A DNA stretch of 12,791 nt from XYA12-FULL-58-9 sp001798605 (GTDB lineage: Bacteria > Myxococcota > XYA12-FULL-58-9), in NCBI GenBank assembly GCA_036736205.1, contig DAINMX010000199.1, forward strand, positions 1 through 12,791. The letters run 5' to 3'. This document shows positions 1 to 5,445 of the stretch, piece after piece. The position numbers and the translations under genes were made by a program. Within the stretch, counting starts at the first letter, position 1; every line of letters starts with the position of its first letter. The notes beneath the pieces are model-generated. The model worked only from the letters and a program-made list of their open reading frames with translations, was not told the DNA's origin and ran no database searches.

Positions 1-58
1 GTCCTGATTGTCCTGATTGTCCTGATTGTCCTGATTGTCCTGATTGTCCTGATTGTCC
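1..58 (-). repeat. 9-bp tandem repeat coding for (Asp-Asn-Gln)n
   Basis: Six perfect copies of GTCCTGATT followed by a partial copy begin at the first base of the window. On the minus strand they read GAC AAT CAG in the frame of the TPR-like gene, so they encode a run of Asp-Asn-Gln triplets. The array is cut by the window edge, so its true copy number is unknown. The period is a multiple of three, so copy changes would keep the frame. Confidence 0.95.
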
Positions 59-2299
59 CTAGCACCCTTGGCAATCAGAACGTCGACAGTAGCACGGGCC
101 GCCAGGAGATCCCCCGCAGCTCGGCATTGCTGCACGCGACGGATGAGTGCCGCCTCTTCAACGACAGCGCGCGCTCTTTGCTCGAGGGACTCTGCCGCCT
201 GACGTTCGAGGTTGGGCAAGGCTTTGAGCTCAACCTCGGCCAAAAGCTCGAGCGCCCTTGTTGGCTCGTTGGCGGCGAGCGACGCCTCGGCGCGGCCCAC
301 CAGCATGCGGCTGGTGCTCACTTGCTGCGCGCGCACTGCTTCCTGGGCGCGCTCTCGTAGGCGACGCGCGAAACCCACCCGCGAGAGCGCCTTTTCGCGC
401 GCCTCGAGCGTGCTCAGCGCTGCCTGGAAATCGCCTTGCTCGACGAGCTGCGCTGCCATGCGCAGCGTCGACACTGCCTCAACAGCGGACCGCACCTTGG
501 CACCCGAGCGGCCGGGCGCGAGCTCCTCCAACCAATCGAGCATGGGAAGCTGCAGGTCGCCGCGCGCTCGCGCCCGCAGAACGTCATCCAACTCGACGTA
601 CGCACGCAAGCCCCCGGAGGGATCGGCGTCTGCAAGAAGCTGTTGCAGGCGCGCAAGCTGACGCTGCGCATGCTCCTCTTTCGCGCCTTCTTCAGCCAGC
701 GCAAGGTGAACCTCGAGCTCTTCACCCTCAGCCCCGAGCTCCCGCGCCTGGCGAAAAAGGGTCAGGGCCTCCCCATAGGCACCGGCCTCAAACTCACGCT
801 CAGCTCGACCCATGAGCTTCGCCGCCTGTTGCTTGCGTTCTTGCTCCTCGACCCGGCGGATGATACCACGGGCCACCTTGCTCTCGGGCCAGCGCTGCAG
901 AATCTGCCGTGCCGTTTGCACCGCAGCCTGGTGATCGCCACTCTCATAGAGCTCACGGGCGCACGTTTCGATCGGCTGGCGTTCGCTCTGAGATGCCGCC
1001 GCAAGCACACCCTCAAAATCCTGAATGTCAGCGAGCTGCGCGCCATCACCGCCTGCGGTGTACGCTCTCTTGGCGTGGTCGAGGTAACTCGTTGCCCTCC
1101 CGAATTCACCGCCCGCAAGGGCAGAGGACGCCAGAAGCAAGCTCACGGCCACCACCTGTTCACCCTGGTGCCCCTCCACCAACTGCCAGGCGCGCTCTGG
1201 GTCTCCGACGTGCGCCGCGGCCTTGGCGACAAAACCGCGCACTTCGAGGTTCTTCATGGTCCTGACAGAAAGGCCGTCGGCAACCTCCAGGGCTTCGGGG
1301 TAAGCGGCGAGGTGATCCACCAACAGCTCGAGGAGCGCGCTCGCAGCCTCCGCAACGCCCGAAACGCCCGAAACGCCCGAGGAGGCCAACGCCGCGCCCC
1401 CCGCGGAGCCTGCCACCGCCGCCACAAAAGCTTCCCTGGCCGTGTCATAATCGTAGTCGGCGAGGGCACGACGACCGAGTTCCAAGAGCTCGGCCGTAGT
1501 CTCATTGCCGGCAAGGGTGGAGGTAGGACTGGGCCTCGGGCCGGCGCTGGGGCTAGGGCCGGGGGGGGAGCTGGGGCTAAGGCCGGGGGTGGAGCTGGGG
1601 CTAGGGCCGGAGCTGAAACTGCCGCCAAAGCTGGAATCCATGTTTTCGGCGTGGGCGGCACCCGCACGCGTGTTCTCCGCATTTTGGGCGGCACCTGCTG
1701 TGGCCTCCCCTNNNNNNNNNNNNNNNNNNNNNNNNNNNNNNNNNNNNNNNNNNNNNNNNNNNNNNNNNNNNNNNNNNNNNNNNNNNNNNNNNNNNNNNNN
1801 NNNNNNNNNNNTTTGCCTGAGTCGACGACGAAACCTCCGGGGCCTCCCCTTTTGCCTGAGTCGACGACGAAACCTCCGGGGCCTCCCCTTTTGCCTGAGT
1901 CGACGGCAAAGCCTCCGCAGTCTTAGCCGCAATCGCCTCATCGAGCCTCCACCGCACCCAGGAGCGGGCATCGGGCTCGAGCTCAGAGAGCATGGTGTGG
2001 CATGCATCGCGGTTGCTGTGACGATGCCGCAGACTCACCACATTCGCGTTCTCAGGGTCTGGCACCACGTCGAGGTCGTCTGCGAACAAATCAATGAGAC
2101 GGCTCTGCAGTTGACTCTTGAGCCGGTAGAGCTCGGCGCTCTGCGCTCGAGAAAGGTTGCGACCCGTGGGATTTGTGCGGTGAATGAGATCTAAGAGAGG
2201 ATCGGCGTCCACCTGGATTCGTCGGGCGAGCACATCCTGCGGCGAGACTTTCGTAGTACGACTGCTGCCTTTGCCTTTGCCTTTGCGTCCTAGCACCAA
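1..2299 (-). CDS. TPR-like helical repeat protein with in-frame tandem repeats (3' end outside window; interrupted by an N gap)
   Basis: Reading the minus strand from TTG 2299 (or GTG 2296, which has better spacing to the AGGAGGG ribosome site) gives a Lys/Gly-rich N-terminus and a helical N-terminal domain of about 130 residues, then a 13-residue tandem repeat (KGEAPEVSSSTQA) that enters the N gap. Below the gap another frame stays open for about 570 codons to base 1. It contains an Ala/Gly-rich stretch, a Ser/Pro linker (about 1615-1505), then helix-pair units of TPR type, for example ARELYESGDHQAAVQTARQI, EFEAGAYGEALTLFRQARE and AAQLVEQGDFQAALSTLEA, and finally a DNQ run. The two frames differ by exactly the one base caused by 100 N, and the gap edges fit the repeat seamlessly, so this is one gene. 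About 733 residues are readable. TPR-like folds usually scaffold protein complexes; no enzyme motif or clear signal peptide is seen. Function unknown. Confidence 0.82.
1354..1380 (-). repeat. 9-bp x3 in-frame microrepeat (Ser-Gly-Val)
   Basis: Three copies of AACGCCCGA lie inside the TPR-like gene and translate on the minus strand as repeated Ser-Gly-Val. They sit in a low-complexity Ala/Gly stretch between predicted helices. The first copy is preceded by a variant base. Confidence 0.85.
1702..1919 (-). repeat. 39-bp coding tandem repeat spanning the first assembly gap
   Basis: Right of the gap are two perfect 39-bp units (1815-1853 and 1854-1892) and a diverged partial third (1893-1919). 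Left of the gap the last ten bases (GGCCTCCCCT) are the end of the same unit, and the three T's after the gap complete it. Each unit encodes 13 residues, KGEAPEVSSSTQA on the minus strand. The gap is therefore most simply a collapsed stretch of the same repeat; true copy number unknown. Confidence 0.9.
1712..1811. other. Assembly gap (100 N), placeholder length
   Basis: Exactly 100 N lie inside the 39-bp repeat. Because 100 is not a multiple of three, the run creates a false frame change in the gene that crosses it. A length of 0 or any multiple of 39 restores the frame. Confidence 0.97.
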
Positions 2300-2303
2300 A
2301 ACG

Positions 2304-2310
2304 CCCTCCT
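2304..2310 (-). promoter_or_regulatory. Shine-Dalgarno site of the TPR-like gene
   Basis: Minus-strand AGGAGGG is four bases from TTG 2299 and seven bases from the in-frame GTG 2296. The spacing favours GTG 2296 as the real start. The site lies only two bases from the edge of the 24-bp array. Confidence 0.7.
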
Positions 2311-2312
2311 AA

Positions 2313-2505
2313 GCCCCACGTGGGTTNNNNNNNNNNNNNNNNNNNNNNNNNNNNNNNNNNNNNNNNNNNNNNNNNNNNNNNNNNNNNNNNNNNNNNNNNN
2401 NNNNNNNNNNNNNNNNNNNNNNNNNNGCCCGACGTCGCCCCACGTGGGTTGCCCGACGTCGCCCCACGTGGGTTGCCCGACGTCGCCCCACGTGGGTTGC
2501 CCGAC
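2313..2505. repeat. 24-bp tandem array with two palindromes per unit, spanning the second assembly gap
   Basis: Three perfect 24-bp units lie right of the gap (2427-2450, 2451-2474, 2475-2498), with a partial unit after them and the last 14 bases of a unit left of the gap (2313-2326). Each unit holds the 10-bp palindrome CCCACGTGGG and the 8-bp palindrome CGACGTCG; their dyad centres are 10 bp apart, then 14 bp to the next unit. The array fills the 5' flank of the TPR-like gene directly before its ribosome site. There are no spacers, so it is not a CRISPR array. Function unknown: an operator array or a variable-number spacer are both possible. Confidence 0.93.
2327..2426. other. Assembly gap (100 N), placeholder length
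   Basis: Exactly 100 N are flanked on both sides by the 24-bp repeat. Left end GGGTT and right end GCCCGAC join as a normal unit boundary, so the missing DNA is probably more copies of the array. Confidence 0.97.
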
Positions 2506-2510
2506 CCTTG

Positions 2511-2672
2511 ACCTCACATTTAAGTAAACCCCGCTGTGCTTGTTCACCCCTCGACGAGAAGGCGGCTCTTGCCGATGCGCCGCCGCCCGTAGAGAACGGC
2601 CAATCCACCCTCTTTGCCGTGGCGAAGGGAGTCGAGTCAACGCAGCTCATCAATGCGGTTCAGGAACTCCAT
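2511..2672 (-). pseudogene. Decayed N-terminus of an ATP-binding protein (archaeal-ATPase-like, Walker A remnant)
   Basis: From ATG 2672 the minus strand reads MEFLNRIDELR, then a TGA, then in the same frame LDSLRHGKEGGLAVLYG followed by RRRIGKSRLLVEG and a second TGA. A one-base shift there continues as VNKHSGVYLN. The FxNRxxEL start and the GRRRxGKS P-loop match the start of the ATP-binding proteins often annotated as archaeal-type ATPases. The first stop sits where Arg (CGA) would be expected, and the shift falls in a GGGG run. Nothing of the remaining protein follows; the 24-bp array starts immediately. I read this as a relic with one nonsense change, one frameshift and loss of the 3' part. 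Family assignment rests on this short stretch only. Confidence 0.6.
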
Positions 2673-2692
2673 CCACGTATGATGACAATAAA

Positions 2693-2714
2693 CATTATGC
2701 TATGCAACATAATG
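2693..2714. promoter_or_regulatory. Inverted repeat in an AT-rich patch, possible operator
   Basis: CATTATG and CATAATG form a perfect 7-bp inverted repeat with an 8-bp spacer, and a third partial copy (CATAAT) lies at 2723-2728. The patch (about 2680-2740) is much more AT-rich than its surroundings and lies 21 bp upstream of the ATPase relic start. An operator or promoter region is plausible, but no convincing -10/-35 pair was found. Confidence 0.3.
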
Positions 2715-2849
2715 CTTGTCTGCATAATAATCACAACCCTTCGCCTCAATCGTGTGCATGGCGATCAGCATGACTCGGTTGCGCCGGTCTGCCGGTAGAC
2801 CTACGGATCCGCCGTGCACACCATCATCGCCCACCTGCTCACGACCGAT

Positions 2850-4652
2850 TCACCTCGGCATACAACACTTTTTGTACGGTCGCCCGCTGCCGCAGGGACA
2901 CGGAGCCTTGCGGTCAGGCGCGGTTCCTTCGCCCGACCACACCCACGCTTTCTTAGCGGGGCGTCTCGGCGCTTCGGCTTTTCCGCCCGCGGGGTTGTTG
3001 TTCCGGGCCCTCGTGCCGGCCAATGCTGACACCAACGGATTGCCCCGCAGGCCGTGGCCACTGCCCAGGCTCGCGTTGTAACCCTTGATGTAACCGTTGA
3101 CCTCACTCGCGTCCGAGATGTCCACACCCGCATCGCTCATCTGCGTGAAGAACGACTTGGCCATCCCGAAGTTTGAAGGATCTCGGGCCGCAAGGGCGAA
3201 CGCCTTGGTTTTGGATTTGATCCTCTTTTGGATGGCCTCCTCCAAGCGTTTCGAGAGTCTGCCCGACTCCCGCATCCACGAGAAGAACGCGGCCAAGACC
3301 TCAGGGGTCCTGTTCACCAGGTCATCGTCGGCCGAGACTTTCTGCGGGAAGTAGTCGATCAGGTATTCTTCGACCAGCCCCGCGCTCCAGCCGTCGGTCT
3401 CGCCGTTTCCGTAGTTGACCTTGAAATTGAGCAGACCCTCGGACAGAAAGCCCGCAGCCTTGAGCCATTCCTCGTCACGGCCCTCGCGCTCCATGGCTTC
3501 GACAAATTCGTCGGCAATGGCTCGACCGGCCGCCATGGCCTCGTCCAAGTCATCATCGAGGTCGTCGTCGAAATCCTCGTCGGAGTCGATCTCATCCCCG
3601 TCGATCCAGTCGGTGTCCGGGTGTGGCGAGGTGATCGTGACCGTAGGGTTGCCGGGCAGGTCTTTGACGGTGAAGGACGCGGTGATCGGGCCATCTTCGT
3701 CGTCGAGCCCAGGGCCGTGTCGCTGGAAGAAGCTGGCCAAGGCGTCGGCGCAAGCTGTGACGAACACGTAGTCCTTGTCGAGCATCGGCCGAACCAACAG
3801 ATCGGGATCGACCCAATGGACAATCGGGTACGCCCGTGGTCCCGCGACCTTCCAGGCATGCTTGCTGATCTCACGACGCATAGGCTTGGGGATGTCGGAT
3901 CCACGTTCAAAGTTGATCGAGCACAACCTCGTTTGGAGGTTGATCGGAGAGTCTCCCCTTGTCATCGCGGCCTCGGAGACCCGGGCCATTGCCTCGAAGC
4001 CGTCGATGGAATCGAAAATCAGAGCCCCGAAACTCTCGCCCAGGGCCCCGATAATCGAGACACACGCACCATTGATCCCCAGGTCGGGAATGTCGAGCTG
4101 CAACACCTCGTCGTCGGCGAGGTATTCCCAAGGGGCTTGGTCGTATAGCTTGGCCGCGGTCTTAAAGAACCGAGCCAGAGTCTCGGCCGAGACCTGGCCA
4201 CCTTCCAGGTAGCTCGGCTCTTGGTCATCGCCTTGGGCCAAGCCCTTGGACATCTCGGCCATCACTTCGTCCAGCTCGGGGGTTGGGGCTACGTTGACCT
4301 TGATGGTCTTGCCGAGGCGTTTTCGAATCAGCGAAGCCAGTTCGGGGTCAGCCACCCGGATCTTCGTGGGCTCCCGGGTTGGCCCCACCAAGGGCTTCTT
4401 CATGGCATCGACCAAGCAATCGACCGTCTTGCCGGCCGGCTCCTTTGGCCCCATCAAATGGGTCCCGACGACGAAGGGGCCGTCTGTCTCCAGCCACACG
4501 GCGACGTCTGGACGGTATGGCGTTTCGCCTTCCATCACGTAGCCCGGCATGGAGAATCGTCCCCCGACCCACTCGCCGGCCGAGGTTTTGTTTGACCGTT
4601 GTTTCTTCGCGGCAGGATGAGGCGTCACGTTGGCCACGGGCTTGCCCTCCAT
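2850..4652 (-). CDS. SEC-C motif protein with DUF6930/DUF7309-like regions
   Basis: This 600-aa protein ends in a SEC-C zinc-binding motif, CPCGSGRPYKKCC, with ligand residues Cys585, Cys587, Cys596 and Cys597. Residues about 45-135 resemble the DUF6930 region found in other SEC-C proteins. Residues about 170-230, with APWEYLADDEVLQLDIPDLG, resemble DUF7309. Both names are from memory. A strongly acidic Asp/Glu run covers about residues 349-367. No signal peptide or membrane segment is seen, so the protein is probably cytoplasmic. SEC-C motifs bind zinc and occur in SecA and in many uncharacterised proteins as an interaction module; the function here is unknown. ATG 4652 is the only start before an upstream in-frame TGA at 4679, but it lacks a good ribosome site. 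It stands alone between relic-filled regions. Confidence 0.88.
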   Translation of the reverse strand: MEGKPVANVTPHPAAKKQRSNKTSAGEWVGGRFSMPGYVMEGETPYRPDVAVWLETDGPFVVGTHLMGPKEPAGKTVDCLVDAMKKPLVGPTREPTKIRVADPELASLIRKRLGKTIKVNVAPTPELDEVMAEMSKGLAQGDDQEPSYLEGGQVSAETLARFFKTAAKLYDQAPWEYLADDEVLQLDIPDLGINGACVSIIGALGESFGALIFDSIDGFEAMARVSEAAMTRGDSPINLQTRLCSINFERGSDIPKPMRREISKHAWKVAGPRAYPIVHWVDPDLLVRPMLDKDYVFVTACADALASFFQRHGPGLDDEDGPITASFTVKDLPGNPTVTITSPHPDTDWIDGDEIDSDEDFDDDLDDDLDEAMAAGRAIADEFVEAMEREGRDEEWLKAAGFLSEGLLNFKVNYGNGETDGWSAGLVEEYLIDYFPQKVSADDDLVNRTPEVLAAFFSWMRESGRLSKRLEEAIQKRIKSKTKAFALAARDPSNFGMAKSFFTQMSDAGVDISDASEVNGYIKGYNASLGSGHGLRGNPLVSALAGTRARNNNPAGGKAEAPRRPAKKAWVWSGEGTAPDRKAPCPCGSGRPYKKCCMPR

Positions 4653-4951
4653 TGGGTTAAAGGTCGGGCCTTCGTATCACGTGGACCTGACGATTGGCCA
4701 CACCCGCGTTCTGTTTCCCTGGCGCGGGCGTGCACACCCCAGGCAAGATGCAATCCCACATGCACCAACAACTCTCGCCCGTCCGCCTCCTCCGCGACCC
4801 GCATAACTCGGTCGGTGTAGCGTTCCGCCTGCGGCCGCTCGGTATGCAGGTACTCGACAAAGCGGGCACCGGGCATGATGACTTCTAGAACAGCCTCGGG
4901 CCAACGCTCTACCAGGTGTTTCAATGCAATGTCGCAATTCCCCATCGTCAC
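4625..4951 (-). pseudogene. Rpn/PD-(D/E)XK nuclease-like N-terminal fragment
   Basis: The minus-strand frame from GTG 4951 or ATG 4945 reads CDIALKHLVERWPEAVLEVI, then RYTDRVMRVAEE and GRELLVHVGLHLAWG. This pattern, a D-xx-LK-HL start followed by DRxxRV and a xELLVHV strand, matches the start of Rpn-like (recombination-promoting nuclease/transposase-like) proteins as I know them. In those the strand continues with Glu-x-Gln, the catalytic pair; here it is Gly-Leu-His. Similarity stops at about 4736. The rest is low-complexity Arg/Gly sequence that runs 28 bases into the start of the SEC-C gene. Full-length relatives are 200-300 residues. I call it a dead fragment. Family assignment is from pattern memory and moderately sure. 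Confidence 0.45.
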
Positions 4952-5043
4952 GCCCCACCGTACCGCAACGTCCTATCGTAACACCCTGCCGCAACGCCCC
5001 ACCGTAACCCGCCATCGTAACGCGCCTCGTAACCAGCCATCGA
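4951..5043. repeat. Degenerate ~13-bp repeat tract (CGTAACGCCCCAC-like)
   Basis: Motifs such as CCGTACCGCAACG, TCGTAACACC, CCGTAACCCGCC and TCGTAACGCGCC recur about every 12-15 bases. The copies are too diverged for exact unit borders. The tract begins at the start of the Rpn-like relic, so no promoter for that relic is evident. Confidence 0.6.
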
Positions 5044-5050
5044 CGAGTTG

Positions 5051-5089
5051 CGGATCACAGGTCACGGATCACGGATCACGCATCACGGA
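5051..5089. repeat. Heptanucleotide tandem repeat (CGGATCA)
   Basis: Five 7-bp units (CGGATCA, CAGGTCA, CGGATCA, CGGATCA, CGCATCA) and a partial unit follow each other without spacing. It resembles the short tandem heptamer repeats known from intergenic DNA of several bacteria. It lies directly after the degenerate 13-bp tract. Confidence 0.85.
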
Positions 5090-5151
5090 GCAAGCTTCGT
5101 GCCTCCCACAACCGCGCGCACATCTGGTGACGTGGATGGTGAGCTGGCGCC

Positions 5152-5168
5152 ATTGACTTCAAGTCAAT
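5152..5168. promoter_or_regulatory. 17-bp perfect palindrome, possible operator
   Basis: ATTGACTT and AAGTCAAT are exact reverse complements around a single C. The site is 8 bp before the DUF1554-like fragment and 278 bp before the lipoprotein gene. The left half contains TTGACT, close to a -35 hexamer, and the layout resembles dyad operators of MerR/SoxR-type regulators; that link is only analogy. No regulator gene is nearby. Confidence 0.35.
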
Positions 5169-5418
5169 AGGTGACGTGAACAACACTTGTTACAGCTGGA
5201 CCACCAACAGCGCGACCTACCACGCGAACACCGGCTTGGCCGGACGATCCAAAGTCGTGCCGGGCGACGGTTACGCTGCTTTGGTCACCTGTGATCATGC
5301 TTCGGTTCGATTGTACTGTTTGGAGTACTCGGGAATCTCGTCACTCGCCCGCTCGACCATCCGCGCCGGGCCGGAGTTTTCGCCTGGCGCGCCCCTTCTC
5401 GCCACCCGCCGGTCAGGA

Positions 5419-5424
5419 TACAAT
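5419..5424 (+). promoter_or_regulatory. Possible -10 element (TACAAT) before the lipoprotein gene
   Basis: TACAAT lies 21 bp before the GTG start, in otherwise GC-rich DNA. The hexamer 17 bp upstream (TTCTCG) is a poor -35 match, so this is weak evidence for a promoter with a very short leader. Confidence 0.25.
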
Positions 5425-5433
5425 CGCCATCTT

Positions 5434-5440
5434 GGGAGGT
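5434..5440 (+). promoter_or_regulatory. Shine-Dalgarno site of the Kelch lipoprotein gene
   Basis: GGGAGGT is five bases before GTG 5446, an ideal spacing. It fixes the start codon and is supported by the signal peptide that follows at once. Confidence 0.8.
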
Positions 5441-5445
5441 GACCC

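Larger units (their letters stand above)
5176..5442 (+). pseudogene. C-terminal fragment of a DUF1554-like secreted protein
   Basis: The frame from GTG 5176 reads NNTCYSWTTNSATYHANTGL, then VVPGDGYAALVTCDHASVRL and YCLEY. A Cys-x-x-Trp-Thr start, a later Cys and a closing LYCLE are the hallmarks of the end of DUF1554-type cell-surface domains, where the protein normally stops just after this motif. Here there is no stop at that point; the frame runs on for 37 unrelated residues up to the lipoprotein ribosome site. The N-terminal part, signal peptide and ribosome site are absent. It is best read as a truncated relic about 50 residues long (homology ends near 5328). Confidence 0.5.

Noticed and set aside
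436..1926. Long plus-strand open frame of 496 codons
   Set aside because: It is antisense to the TPR-like gene, whose minus frame shows a coherent helical protein; the plus translation is low-complexity and crosses the N gap.
2313..2505. CRISPR array
   Set aside because: Units are directly adjacent with no unique spacers, and no cas gene is present.
2786..2801. Terminator hairpin for the SEC-C gene
   Set aside because: GGTCT/AGACC gives only five base pairs, with no T-run downstream on the minus strand.
3228..4148. Plus-strand open frame of 306 codons
   Set aside because: Antisense to the SEC-C protein, which has clear motifs and an end motif in frame.
5126..5178. Target-site duplication of a small mobile element (GGTGACGTG twice)
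   Set aside because: The 35 bases between the copies contain only the 17-bp palindrome and no element ends; a chance 9-bp repeat cannot be excluded.
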